Assembly (NCBI GenBank): GCA_964356195.1
Contig: CAYHGP010000005.1
Location: 1 to 64,000 of the forward strand
Direction of reading: 5' to 3'
Origin: 2-02-FULL-48-14 sp964356195
GTDB lineage: Bacteria > Patescibacteriota > Gracilibacteria > UBA1369 > 2-02-FULL-48-14
DNA length: 64,000 nt
A model generated the notes under the pieces. The model ran no database searches. It had not been told where the DNA came from and worked only from the letters and a program-made list of their open reading frames with translations. The stretch's first letter is position 1; each line of letters opens with the position of its first letter. The translations under genes and the position numbers were made by a program. Below are positions 1 to 8,770 of this stretch, piece after piece.

Positions 1-1262
1 CGGTGGTGCAGTACACGCTGCGTCCTGCGGATGGGGTGAAGCTTTCTAAAATCACCTCACTGAAGAATGATATCGCACTCGCTTTGGCGGCTCCGGCCGT
101 GCGTATTGAAGCGCCGATTCCCGGGAAGTCTTTAGTTGGGATTGAAATCCCAAGCGCGACTCGGTCCACGGTTCATATGCGCGAAATGATGGAGACCGAT
201 GTGTATATGAAAGAACCTTCCAAACTCAAGATTTCGCTCGGGCGGGATGTTTCCGGAAAATCCATGTTTGCGGATTTGGCCAAGATGCCGCACTTACTGA
301 TTGCGGGAGCCACGGGAAGTGGAAAATCCGTGGGGCTCAACAGCTTTTTGATTTCATTTTTGTACAACAACTCTCCGAAGGAACTGAAGTTCATCATGAT
401 CGACCCGAAGCAGGTGGAACTTTCTACCTACAATGGACTTCCGCATTTGCTCACTCCGGTGATTACGGATCCTGAAAAAGCAGCCACGGCACTGCGCTGG
501 GCGGTGGCGGAAATGAATCGTCGTTATAAGGTTTGTGCGGAGGCCGGTCACCGCAATATTGCCGACTACAATGCCGACCGCAAGACTGCTGAAAAAATGC
601 CTAAAATCGTTATTGTTATCGACGAGTTGGCGGATTTGATGATGCAAGCACAGAAGGAAGTGGAAGCGTCCATTTGTCGCATCGCTCAAATGGCGCGAGC
701 CGTGGGTATGCACTTGATTGTGGCGACGCAGCGTCCTTCCGTGGATGTTATTACCGGTCTTATTAAAGCCAATATTCCAACGCGTATTGCGTTCACGGTG
801 GCGTCTTCCGTGGATTCACGCACCATTCTGGACACCAACGGTGCTGAGGATTTGCTCGGAAATGGAGATATGCTGTATTTGTCGGGAACCATGGGGAAGC
901 CGGTGCGTATTCAGGGGATTTATGTTTCGTCCAAGGAAATTGAAAAGGTCACGAATCGCTTGAAGCTCACGCACGAACCCAATTACACCCAGGACATCAC
1001 GTCGAAGGAAACCGCTCAAGCTCGTGTGCAAGGAGTGCCTGATGTTCATTCCGAATCCAAGTCTGACGAAGAGTTGGTGCAACTCGCCATGGAATGTCTG
1101 CGCAAGAATCGTAAGGCGGCTTCCACCTCTTCCATGCAGCGTTACTTACGCATTGGTTACTCCAGGGCTGCGCGTATTATTGATTTGCTGGAGCAAGCCG
1201 GAGTCGTAAGCGCCGCGCAAGGCAGCAAGCCACGGAATGTTTTCTTTGGGGATGATGAATAA
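1..1262 (+). CDS. ftsK: DNA translocase FtsK/SpoIIIE, C-terminal part (cut by window edge)
   Basis: Septum-located motor that pumps chromosome ends into daughter cells. The reading frame is open to the left edge, so the N-terminal membrane domain and part of alpha lie outside. Visible are the end of the linker/alpha domain, a Walker A (GATGSGKS, about residues 102-109 of the visible part), a Walker B strand (KIVIVIDELADLM) and a C-terminal winged-helix gamma domain (from SDEELVQLA to the end), the part that reads KOPS-like polarity sequences. The stop overlaps the start of the next small gene. Family assignment is secure; whether it is the division FtsK or a sporulation-type paralogue cannot be told from this fragment. 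Confidence 0.95.
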   Translation, partial: VVQYTLRPADGVKLSKITSLKNDIALALAAPAVRIEAPIPGKSLVGIEIPSATRSTVHMREMMETDVYMKEPSKLKISLGRDVSGKSMFADLAKMPHLLIAGATGSGKSVGLNSFLISFLYNNSPKELKFIMIDPKQVELSTYNGLPHLLTPVITDPEKAATALRWAVAEMNRRYKVCAEAGHRNIADYNADRKTAEKMPKIVIVIDELADLMMQAQKEVEASICRIAQMARAVGMHLIVATQRPSVDVITGLIKANIPTRIAFTVASSVDSRTILDTNGAEDLLGNGDMLYLSGTMGKPVRIQGIYVSSKEIEKVTNRLKLTHEPNYTQDITSKETAQARVQGVPDVHSESKSDEELVQLAMECLRKNRKAASTSSMQRYLRIGYSRAARIIDLLEQAGVVSAAQGSKPRNVFFGDDE

Positions 1263-1653
1263 ACCTTTTCAGTATCAGTTGCTTCATGGCGCGAAGGGCG
1301 CGGTTTTTACGGCGCAGCATTTGAAAGAGGCGCGCCATGTTTTTAAGGAAATCCGCGAGGCTTTGCTTCATCCCGATCCCGAAATCGAGCTGCTTCGTAT
1401 TCCTTATTTTGATTTTCCGGAGGAATGGGTTTTCTTTTTGGCTATGGTTGGGGATGACTCTGAGTTGTGCGAGGTCGCGATTTTTGTGAGGTATCCCGAA
1501 AAAGGGATTCCGGTGCTTGGTCTTGGTTTGCAAAAGGACGAAGAGATGTGGCTGAGTGAAGAGGGTCAAGAACACCTTGGCAGCGAAGAGGTGGACACTT
1601 TTGGAGTGAAAGATTTTGTGGAGACGGTGGTGAAAGACTACTTGAAAGGGTGA
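1252..1653 (+). CDS. Hypothetical acidic protein (about 133 aa)
   Basis: Not recognised. Two adjacent ATGs (1252, 1255) lie within the last codons of ftsK, giving an 11-nt overlap, so it is probably translated from the ftsK transcript. A longer in-frame ATG at 1237 exists but would deepen the overlap. The product is soluble, rich in Glu/Asp/Phe/Val, with no signal peptide or membrane segment; the middle (FPEEWVFFLAMVGDDSELCE) looks like a beta-rich fold. A 20-nt inverted repeat follows the stop closely. Confidence 0.6.
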   Translation: MMNKPFQYQLLHGAKGAVFTAQHLKEARHVFKEIREALLHPDPEIELLRIPYFDFPEEWVFFLAMVGDDSELCEVAIFVRYPEKGIPVLGLGLQKDEEMWLSEEGQEHLGSEEVDTFGVKDFVETVVKDYLKG

Positions 1654-1658
1654 GTCCT

Positions 1659-1678
1659 GTTGTCGGAGGGGTGACAAC
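1659..1678. repeat. Short inverted repeat GTTGTC-N8-GACAAC, copy 1
   Basis: GTTGTCGGAGGGGTGACAAC lies six bases after the stop of the preceding gene. A copy with 19 of 20 identical bases is at 32189-32208, also intergenic. Six-bp stem, no following T-run on either strand, so it is not a clear intrinsic terminator. It could be an operator or a small dispersed palindrome. Confidence 0.5.
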
Positions 1679-1786
1679 GCATTTTAACAGGTGTGCGTGG
1701 AGGGTCGGGTTTGATTCTTGATGAGCTGGAACTTAGAGTTGGTGGGTACTTTAGTAACCTGCAACTCCACTCTCAAAATCAGTTTC

Positions 1787-1827
1787 TTCAGGTTAAAAAG
1801 TGAAAATCGTATAACGGAGTCCGTTAT
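1787..1827 (+). promoter_or_regulatory. Promoter and palindromic operator of the first HigA-like gene
   Basis: A perfect 17-base palindrome (ATAACGGA-G-TCCGTTAT, 1811-1827) overlaps the start codon at 1826. A TATAAC -10 (1810-1815) lies in its left arm, 17 bp after a weak TTCAGG -35 (1787-1792). XRE/HigA proteins usually bind such palindromes in their own promoters, so autoregulation is inferred. The second HigA gene has a related site. Confidence 0.65.
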
Positions 1828-2122
1828 GGCCAGAAAGTGTAAATATCCTCCAATTCACCCGGGTAAAATTCTCCAAAAGGACTTCATTCAGTACTTGGGT
1901 CTTAATCAAACTGCCTTGGCTGAGGCTCTCAATGTTCCTCCCAGGCGAATCAATGAAATTGTTCTGGGGAAGCGGGGAATTAGTGCGGACACTGCTTTGC
2001 GCTTGGCGTATTACTTTGGAAATGCAGCTTCTTTCTGGATGGAACTGCAAAGTCGGTATGAACTTAAACAGGTAAATGAAAAACTGGGCGATCGGTTGAA
2101 GAAAGAGGTGTGGCCTTTTTAA
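1826..2122 (+). CDS. HigA-type XRE-family regulator, orphan copy 1
   Basis: About 98 aa with the HigA/VapI signature: N-terminal PPIHPGKIL, a helix-turn-helix (LNQTALAEALNVPPRRINEI) and the conserved C-terminal FWMELQSRYEL. The start is the ATG inside the 17-bp palindrome, not the upstream ATG at 1718, because the family begins just before PPIHPG. HigA normally neutralises a HigB mRNA interferase encoded upstream, but only about 170 bp separate it from the preceding gene and no HigB-sized frame is present. It may be a stand-alone repressor or a relic. It ends tail-to-tail with lysAC with a 4-nt overlap. Confidence 0.85.
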   Translation: MARKCKYPPIHPGKILQKDFIQYLGLNQTALAEALNVPPRRINEIVLGKRGISADTALRLAYYFGNAASFWMELQSRYELKQVNEKLGDRLKKEVWPF

Positions 2123-4791
2123 ATTCTCATCAAGCTTCCGTCTTTTTTCACCATGACTTCCGGTGCAATAGGGAATCCATTGTAGCCTTTCTCCGACGTT
2201 CCTCTCATCGCCATACTTGCACAGTAGGCCCCGGCTCCTTCGATGAGGAAGGCATCGCCAATTTCGGCGTGAGTGAAACGGCGTGGCATGATTTGGTCTC
2301 CATCTCCCGGCCTTGGGGTGAGAAGGTCGCCACTCTCACAACAATGACCCACCACGGCGTAAGATTCTTCGGAATCGTCTACAGTTGAGGCTCGGCTTGG
2401 ATCGGGCACTACCACCATGGAGTGCTGTGCCCCGTAGTAGGAGGGACGAACTATTCCGTCCATTCCAGTGTCGAGGACTAAAAATTTGTAACCATCAGGC
2501 CCGGTGTCCCTAATGTCGTTAATAGTGCTTACGATAGTTCCCGCTTGAGCCACTAAGTAAGTTCCCGGTTCAATCTCCAAATGTATTTTTCTTCCTGTTC
2601 TTGTGTAAAAAGCTTCAAGAGCTTGTGTGACGTGAGCACCAATTTCTTGAAGATCGGCGGTTTTTTCTCCGGGAACTCGAGCTACTTTAAAGCCTCCTCC
2701 CAGATTGAAAATAGTGGCTTCCGAGAATTCATCCATAAAGCCAAGACTGTGCTCGGCGACTCGTGCCCAGGTTTCCGGATCGGTTCCGGAGCCGATGTGA
2801 GTGTGTACACGTTTCACACGAAGATTGTTTTTTTCAAGTAGCTCTTTTGCTTCTGGAAGCTGCTCGTGCCAAATCCCAAAACTCGAATCGCGACCGGCTA
2901 CGGTTGTTTTTTTATGATGGCCCGAACCCTCACCTGGATTAATGCGAAGACTCACTTCTGTTCCTGGGAAAAGTCTTCCATACTCTTCAAGTTGATGGAG
3001 CGAACAAGCATTGAATTGGACTCCTGCTTCGATGAGTATCCTGAGTTGGTCTTCACTCGGGAGTTCTTGGCTTGTGAGGAGGATGTGGTCGCCCGGAATT
3101 CCTTGTTCTAAGGCTTGCCATGCTTCATAGCAGGAGCTTGCATCAATATGGATTCCTTGACCATGGAGTTGGTCCAAAATTTCAGGATGTGGGTTGGCCT
3201 TCATGGCGTAACGAGCCGTGAGTCCATAAGGGGCAGGAAAGTTCAGGACTTCATTGGCGCGCTTTTCAAGTACCGCTTCGCTGTACACATAGGCCGGACT
3301 TCCAAACTCCGCACGCACTTGGTGAACTTGTTCTTCGGTGAGGAAGAAGGGTTTGGAAACTTCGAGTTCGGGGGATCCATAAAATGCCGTGTGTAAGGCG
3401 TTAATGGCTTGTCCTACTTCATTCCTTGGAACCACGAAGGCCGCGAAACTGTTCTCTTGAATTCCGTTGGTGTAAGCGATGTTTACTCCTTCTTCGTGAA
3501 GAATTTGAGTTTGTCCGTTAATGCCTTCTCCACCCAAAGTGAGGACAAGGGAGTAGTCGTTTTGATGTGCAACGGTAAAGTTGGTTCCGAATTTTTTTTG
3601 TAATTTCCTTTCCAATTTTTCGCGATCGGCTTCGGTAATTTCATCGTTCAGGGTGAGTACCCAGGTGTTCTCAGAGCTGAAGGTTTGATCGATGACGGTA
3701 TGGCGCAATGCTTTGGTGATTTCGTAAAGAACTCCACTTGCGCGGCTCATGGGGCCTTTGATGATGAGGGTGGAGGGAATGTCTTTTGACGCCACAATAG
3801 GCCGATTGGGAAGGTCCTCCGTGTCTGGGCCGATGAGCGTTGAACCTTGCGAAACATTGTCAGGGTTGTACACCACCACTTTAACCTTGCTGCCTTCCAA
3901 AGTTTCAATCACATCCGGGTGAATGGCACCCGCCTGTCCTCCTTTAATTCCAAATAATTCTCCACCTCGGTTTCGAGAGAGTTCACTGATGAGTTGAGCG
4001 GTGCTTGGATTTTTTAGTTTTCGTGGATCGCCACTTAAAATGGGAGTCGTTTTTTCAATTCCAAGAACTACTTTTTTACCAAGCCCGTCCGCACTACGAG
4101 CAAGTTCCGCTGCACTTAAGTCACTGTAGCCGCGACGGCGAGCCAAGACAGGTTTATGTCCGCCGGTTATTACGGTTACCGCGGGTTGCTTGAGTACTTC
4201 TTTTAACTGTTTGTTGAAACGTCTTCGAAGCGCGTGAAGCTCTCGTGGAGCCGGGCCGGTGTTTTCTAGCGTTTCTGCGCGAATTTGCTTGAGGTCGAAA
4301 TATTTTTTGTACAAAGTTTCTGCGATTTCCTCACCAAAACCGGTGAGTGAAAATTCGGCAGAGGGGCTTTTGAGGACCCAATCTTCTCCTTCTTGCTTGA
4401 GTTCAAAGGCCTCTTTACTCTGAATCTTCTCGATTAGGCCATCGATTTTTTTATCACAAGTCATGGTTAGCTCCTCACAAAATTCAGGTTCAACTTCTCT
4501 TGCGATGGTTTCTCTGTGAAACCGGCGGATTTCTTCGAAGTAGGGAAGTGCTTCTTCGGGCTTTCCATTTTGGAGTGCTTCCGCTGCTTTTATAAGTTTT
4601 GTTGTTGTATTGAACGTGCTACTTCTTAAGGCAGAAAAAACCAGGATTTGTTGTTTGCCCTCTCCTGATTTTTCTGCGGCGCGCGCAGCATTTTCTTTAA
4701 ACCGAACGGCATTTTCTCCGCCGATTTTTAAGACGAGGACTTCCGCTTCCTCCAGCGCTTCCCGACCGAGATCTGGCTTTATTGCATTCAT
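2119..4791 (-). CDS. lysAC: Bifunctional aspartate kinase / diaminopimelate decarboxylase
   Basis: Single 890-aa chain covering the first and last steps of lysine synthesis. The N-terminal half is an aspartokinase (VLVLKIGG near residue 20, SGDPRKL near 255, then ACT-type regulatory segments at about 340-480). The C-terminal half is a PLP-dependent DAP decarboxylase with the fold III lysine in ARYAMKANPHPE, HIGSGTDP, the phosphate-binding FNLGGGFK, and a late CESGD motif. Fused LysA-LysC enzymes are known in Xanthomonas and a few others; the order here is kinase first. The gene stands alone between two HigA-like regulators. ACT segments imply feedback control. No Shine-Dalgarno precedes the ATG. 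Confidence 0.93.
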   Translation of the reverse strand: MNAIKPDLGREALEEAEVLVLKIGGENAVRFKENAARAAEKSGEGKQQILVFSALRSSTFNTTTKLIKAAEALQNGKPEEALPYFEEIRRFHRETIAREVEPEFCEELTMTCDKKIDGLIEKIQSKEAFELKQEGEDWVLKSPSAEFSLTGFGEEIAETLYKKYFDLKQIRAETLENTGPAPRELHALRRRFNKQLKEVLKQPAVTVITGGHKPVLARRRGYSDLSAAELARSADGLGKKVVLGIEKTTPILSGDPRKLKNPSTAQLISELSRNRGGELFGIKGGQAGAIHPDVIETLEGSKVKVVVYNPDNVSQGSTLIGPDTEDLPNRPIVASKDIPSTLIIKGPMSRASGVLYEITKALRHTVIDQTFSSENTWVLTLNDEITEADREKLERKLQKKFGTNFTVAHQNDYSLVLTLGGEGINGQTQILHEEGVNIAYTNGIQENSFAAFVVPRNEVGQAINALHTAFYGSPELEVSKPFFLTEEQVHQVRAEFGSPAYVYSEAVLEKRANEVLNFPAPYGLTARYAMKANPHPEILDQLHGQGIHIDASSCYEAWQALEQGIPGDHILLTSQELPSEDQLRILIEAGVQFNACSLHQLEEYGRLFPGTEVSLRINPGEGSGHHKKTTVAGRDSSFGIWHEQLPEAKELLEKNNLRVKRVHTHIGSGTDPETWARVAEHSLGFMDEFSEATIFNLGGGFKVARVPGEKTADLQEIGAHVTQALEAFYTRTGRKIHLEIEPGTYLVAQAGTIVSTINDIRDTGPDGYKFLVLDTGMDGIVRPSYYGAQHSMVVVPDPSRASTVDDSEESYAVVGHCCESGDLLTPRPGDGDQIMPRRFTHAEIGDAFLIEGAGAYCASMAMRGTSEKGYNGFPIAPEVMVKKDGSLMRI

Positions 4792-4802
4792 AAAAGGAGG
4801 AG

Positions 4803-4830
4803 ATTATGACAGAAGAGGAGGAATGTGCAA
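4803..4830 (-). promoter_or_regulatory. Putative lysAC promoter
   Basis: On the minus strand TTGCAC (4825-4830), 16 bp, CATAAT (4803-4808), then 11 bases to the ATG at 4791. The predicted 5' leader is only about 5 nt. Confidence 0.5.
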
Positions 4831-4905
4831 GGAGTCTTCTGAGAATTCAGGTTTCCTTCAGGACTTTTGGGAGGGCGTTTTGGTATTTTTGAGGATGACC
4901 AATTA

Positions 4906-4934
4906 TTGACACTATTAACGCGATGCGTTATCAT
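4906..4934 (+). promoter_or_regulatory. Strong promoter with embedded operator, second HigA-like gene
   Basis: TTGACA (4906-4911), 17 bp, TATCAT (4929-4934). The spacer and -10 hold TAACGC-GAT-GCGTTA (4916-4930). Aligned as 17-mers, this and the palindrome at 1811-1827 share 12 bases, all of TAACG and CGTTAT included. Repressor binding here would block polymerase, as expected for an autoregulated HigA. Confidence 0.75.
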
Positions 4935-4957
4935 TTGGAAAGAGGGAAATGCTTATA

Positions 4958-5284
4958 ATGTCGAAATTATTGATTACCACTAAATTTATGAAAAAAAAAC
5001 TTCCTCCTATTCATCCCGGTGAAATTCTTCTGGAAGAGTTTCTGGAACCTATGGGCATCAGCCAGTATCGTTTAGCCAAAGATATTGGAGTTCCACCGCG
5101 AAGGATTAATGAGATTGTTCATGGCCTCAGGAGCATTTCAGCCAATACCGCTCTGCGCCTTGGTCGTTACTTTGGTATGACCGCTAAATTTTGGATGAAC
5201 GCTCAGGCTCACTACGATTTGGAACTTGAAAAAGATCTGCTGGAGGGGCGTTTGGAGGAAATTAAAGTTTTACAGCACTCTTAA
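4958..5284 (+). CDS. HigA-type XRE-family regulator, orphan copy 2
   Basis: About 108 aa, clearly paralogous to the regulator at 1826 (LPPIHPGEIL, helix-turn-helix through VPPRRINEIVHG, FWMNAQAHYDLE). Start uncertain: ATGs at 4949, 4958 and 4988 are in frame; 4958 has a GAGGG 11 bases upstream, while 4988 matches the usual family N-terminus. No HigB-like toxin lies next to it. It ends with a 4-nt tail-to-tail overlap on the SEC-C gene, the same geometry as the first copy against lysAC. Confidence 0.85.
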   Translation: MSKLLITTKFMKKKLPPIHPGEILLEEFLEPMGISQYRLAKDIGVPPRRINEIVHGLRSISANTALRLGRYFGMTAKFWMNAQAHYDLELEKDLLEGRLEEIKVLQHS

Positions 5285-6036
5285 GCCCCGTGGCACTTCT
5301 TGAACTTCTTGCCACTGCCACAAGGGCAGGGGTCGTTGCGGCTAGCCTTATATGACGGTTCAAAATTTGCACTAACAATCCCTCCAATTATATAGCCATC
5401 ACCCTTAATTTTAGGTATGGGAGAGTTGACTCCTAATGTGCTTAGTACCTCATAAGCTATTTGTCTTAAGGATGCAGTCTCTGCTCCCTTTAAAACTTCC
5501 CATTCCCCGCCGTCTTTTTTTTGGCTTAAACCTAGAGAGTTAAATTTTGTTAGCTCTGCATATGGCATATCTAAGCCGGGGTCTGCATGAACGCCCCCTG
5601 CTTGTTCAGCTAAATGATGTATTAGATCACCGCGGCTGAAAGAATTACCTTTCATATCTATGATTACAGGCATGTTCCACCACCTTTCAAAATCTAAGCT
5701 TTGACTGGGTGAGGTATTAAAGTGCGGAATCGGTGTGTTGTAAGGCAACCCCACCGGTATCCCTACTAATCCATAATGTGCAGTATTTAAATTTGCAGGT
5801 TTTTTACTCTCAAAGGCTGTATTTAAAAAAGCCGTTTTTCTTTTAAGTTGTCCTAGTAATGATATTGAACTTCCTTTGTCCTTTAAAAGAAGTCTTAGTC
5901 TACCTGCTATATTTCTAACTTCTGTGGAATCACCTTCGTCAAAAGCACTCACAGCTTTTTGGAGTAAATGCAATTGCGTGCCAAGTTCTTCCTCTAATTC
6001 TTGTTGACTAAATATGTATTTTTTCTCAGGCTCCAT
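5281..6036 (-). CDS. SEC-C motif protein encoded directly after secA
   Basis: About 251 aa, starting at an ATG inside the last codons of secA (11-nt overlap), so translation is likely coupled. The last residues, RNDPCPCGSGKKFKKCHGA, are the same as the SecA C-terminus: a SEC-C zinc knuckle (CxC...CH) that in SecA binds zinc, SecB and ribosomes. The codons differ at many positions, so it is not a recent copy. The rest is not recognised: an N-terminal charged helical part (residues 1-90) and a mixed domain with MPVIIDMKGNSFSRGDLIHH. Composition is more AT-rich than secA, suggesting separate origin. A role with SecA or ribosomes is inference. Confidence 0.75.
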   Translation of the reverse strand: MEPEKKYIFSQQELEEELGTQLHLLQKAVSAFDEGDSTEVRNIAGRLRLLLKDKGSSISLLGQLKRKTAFLNTAFESKKPANLNTAHYGLVGIPVGLPYNTPIPHFNTSPSQSLDFERWWNMPVIIDMKGNSFSRGDLIHHLAEQAGGVHADPGLDMPYAELTKFNSLGLSQKKDGGEWEVLKGAETASLRQIAYEVLSTLGVNSPIPKIKGDGYIIGGIVSANFEPSYKASRNDPCPCGSGKKFKKCHGA

Positions 6037-8698
6037 GACATTTTTTGAATTTTTTTCCGCTGCCACAAGGACAGGGGTCGTTGCGGCCGATTTCGGCGAT
6101 TTTGACTCCGTTTTTTTCGACGGCGTTGAGACCGGGTCCTTCAAGGTTTTGTTCGATTTGTTCTTCGTTGGTGCGGACGCGAACGGTTACGGGGACGTCG
6201 GGAACACTGGCTGCGGCGTTGGTCATGGTGCGTGAAATTGAGGGACTTTCGGTAGAGGTACCGCTGATCATCGGGCTACCGGCAACTTGCGTTGAGGGTT
6301 GGACCAAGCGCACGTTGATTTTCACGTGAAAGAGGGCCCGGACAATTTCTTGATCGATGCGATTCAGAAGACTTTCGAATAATTCATAAGCCTTGTTTTG
6401 GTATTCAACGAGCGGATTGCGCTGGCCGTAACCGCTGAGGGAAACCGCTTCCCGGAGGTCTTTGAGTTCGTCGATGTGGCGCATCCAGAGCATATCCACG
6501 GTGCGGAGTGTGATGGCGCGTTCGGCGCGGCGAAGAATGTCCGGAGAAGGGAGAGATTTTTCTTTTTCGGCGTATTCGTTCTCGAGATATTTCTTAATGG
6601 CATCCATGAGTGGTTCTTGATTAAGGCCTTCGATGGATTCTCGGGCCAGTGGAGCTACAGGGTCGCGGTGTAGGGCGGAAACGGTTTCGAAAATTTCTTT
6701 GATATCGGTTTTCCCTTCAACGTAATGCTGAAGCACAATTTTTTCCGCTTCTTGTTCGATGAGGACAAGCACATCATTCTTCAAGTTTTCGGTCTCGAGG
6801 ATTTTCCGACGGCGTTTGTAAATAATTTCGCGGTGGGTGTTCATGACGGAGTCGTATTCCACGAGGTGTTTGCGGATGTCGAAGTTGTGACCTTCCACTT
6901 TGTTTTGGGCGCTTTCGATGCTCTTACTGATGAAGCCGTTTTCAATGGGCATATCGTCAGGGAGACCGAGTTTTTCCATGAGCCCTTGCATTCGTCCGCC
7001 GCCGAAAATGCGCATGAGGTCATCTTCCATGGAAACGTAGAATTGCGTGGTTCCGCTGTCGCCTTGACGTCCGCTGCGTCCGCGGAGCTGGTTGTCTATG
7101 CGGCGTGCTTCGTGGCGTTCGCTGCCCATCACATAAAGACCGCCGAGGTCTTGAACACCTTCGCCGAGCTTGATGTCGGTTCCGCGTCCGGCCATGTTGG
7201 TGGCAATAGTCACGGCGCCGCGTTGCCCCGCCTTCGAAATAATTTCCGCTTCTTGCTCATGAAATTTTGCATTCAAAACATGGTGCGGAATCCCCGCGGC
7301 GTTGAACATTTTTGAAAGCAATTCAGACTTTTCCACGGAAATGGTTCCCACCAAAACGGGCTGGCCCTTTGCGTGCAACTCTTTCACGGTTGCCGTGATG
7401 GCCCGGAATTTCCCGAGCATATTTTTGTAGATGGTGTCCGACTTGTCGGCGCGAGTCACGGGGCGGTGCGTGGGGATTTCGTACACTTCCAAACCGTAAA
7501 TGGTGCGGAATTCTTCTTCCTCGGTTTTAGCGGTTCCCGTCATCCCCGCAAGTTTTTCGTAGAGGCGGAAATAGTTTTGAAAAGTAATGGTGGCGAGCGT
7601 TCGGCTTTCCCGTTTAATGGGCACGCCTTCTTTCGCTTCAATGGCTTGATGCAGACCTTGGCCGAAACGGCGTCCCGGCATGATGCGCCCTGTGAACTCA
7701 TCCACAATAAGAACTTCGTTGTCTTTGATGACGTAATCCACATCGCGTTTGTAGACGGCGCGGGCACGCAGGGCTTGTTCAATGTGATGCACTTCTTCGA
7801 AGCCTTTTTCCGTGTAAATATTTTCCACGCCCATGAGCTCTTCCATCTTTTTAATTCCGTCTTCGCTGAGCGAAACAATGCGTTCTTTTTCATCCACGTT
7901 GTAGTGCGTGTTCTCGTCGAGCATACGAACGAGGGAGGTGTATTGCTTATACTTTTCCGTTGATTCTTCGGCGGCGGCGGAAATAATCAAAGGCGTGCGG
8001 GCTTCATCAATCAAAATGGAATCCACTTCATCCACAATGGCGAAGTAAAGATCGCGCATCACGAGGGATTCGAGGTTGGGAGCCATGTTGTCACGCAAGT
8101 AGTCGAAGCCGAATTCGTTGTTGGTTCCGTAGGTAATGTCCGCGCCGTAAGCGGCTTTTTTTTCGTCACGACTCTGGCCATGAACTACAGTTCCCACGCT
8201 GAGACCCATGAATTTGTAGAGCCCACCCATCCATTCGGCGTCACGTTGAGCAAGGTAGTCATTCACGGTCACCACATGGACGCCTTTTCCGGCGAGCGCG
8301 TTGAGGTAAACAGGGAAGGTACACACCAAGGTTTTCCCTTCTCCGGTTTTCATTTCCGAGATTTTCCCTTCGTGCAGTACAATGCCTCCCACCATTTGGA
8401 CGTCAAAAGGGATCATGTCCCAGGTGTAGTCAAAGCCGCGAACTTGCCAGGTTTTTCCAACCAAGCGGCGGCAGGCATTTTTCAAAAGGGCGTAGGCTTC
8501 CGGGAGGATTTTATCGAGAGCTTCCCCACCGGCTATTCGCTCCTTAAATTCTGCCGTTTTTTTGGGAATGTCTTCATCGCTCAGGCTTTTGTAGCCCTCT
8601 TCAATTTTATTGATTTCTTCGACAATCCACCCGATGCGTTTGAGGTCTTTCTTCTGGTCGTCTCCGAGGAGCTTGTTGAGGAAGGAAATTACAGACAT
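6026..8698 (-). CDS. secA: Preprotein translocase ATPase SecA
   Basis: Full-length 890-aa motor that drives unfolded preproteins through SecYEG. Visible: Walker A (MKTGEGKTLV, about 116-125), DEAD-type box (FAIVDEVDSILIDEA), preprotein cross-linking region, second helicase domain (TNMAGRGTDIKLGEG), helical scaffold and the C-terminal SEC-C zinc motif (CPCGSGKKFKKCH). Ends in TGA, showing UGA is a stop here. Start at the ATG before SVISFLNKLLGDD fits family N-termini. No clear Shine-Dalgarno. Confidence 0.98.
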   Translation of the reverse strand: MSVISFLNKLLGDDQKKDLKRIGWIVEEINKIEEGYKSLSDEDIPKKTAEFKERIAGGEALDKILPEAYALLKNACRRLVGKTWQVRGFDYTWDMIPFDVQMVGGIVLHEGKISEMKTGEGKTLVCTFPVYLNALAGKGVHVVTVNDYLAQRDAEWMGGLYKFMGLSVGTVVHGQSRDEKKAAYGADITYGTNNEFGFDYLRDNMAPNLESLVMRDLYFAIVDEVDSILIDEARTPLIISAAAEESTEKYKQYTSLVRMLDENTHYNVDEKERIVSLSEDGIKKMEELMGVENIYTEKGFEEVHHIEQALRARAVYKRDVDYVIKDNEVLIVDEFTGRIMPGRRFGQGLHQAIEAKEGVPIKRESRTLATITFQNYFRLYEKLAGMTGTAKTEEEEFRTIYGLEVYEIPTHRPVTRADKSDTIYKNMLGKFRAITATVKELHAKGQPVLVGTISVEKSELLSKMFNAAGIPHHVLNAKFHEQEAEIISKAGQRGAVTIATNMAGRGTDIKLGEGVQDLGGLYVMGSERHEARRIDNQLRGRSGRQGDSGTTQFYVSMEDDLMRIFGGGRMQGLMEKLGLPDDMPIENGFISKSIESAQNKVEGHNFDIRKHLVEYDSVMNTHREIIYKRRRKILETENLKNDVLVLIEQEAEKIVLQHYVEGKTDIKEIFETVSALHRDPVAPLARESIEGLNQEPLMDAIKKYLENEYAEKEKSLPSPDILRRAERAITLRTVDMLWMRHIDELKDLREAVSLSGYGQRNPLVEYQNKAYELFESLLNRIDQEIVRALFHVKINVRLVQPSTQVAGSPMISGTSTESPSISRTMTNAAASVPDVPVTVRVRTNEEQIEQNLEGPGLNAVEKNGVKIAEIGRNDPCPCGSGKKFKKCHGA

Positions 8699-8770
8699 TT
8701 TTCTTTGAAATTAGTCAAAAAACAGTGCGCACGGAGGATAGCATAGCTTTTATGAAAGGGCGAGATTAAC

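Noticed and set aside
1654..1825. HigB toxin upstream of the first HigA
   Set aside because: Interval of about 170 bp is too short and holds no suitable frame.
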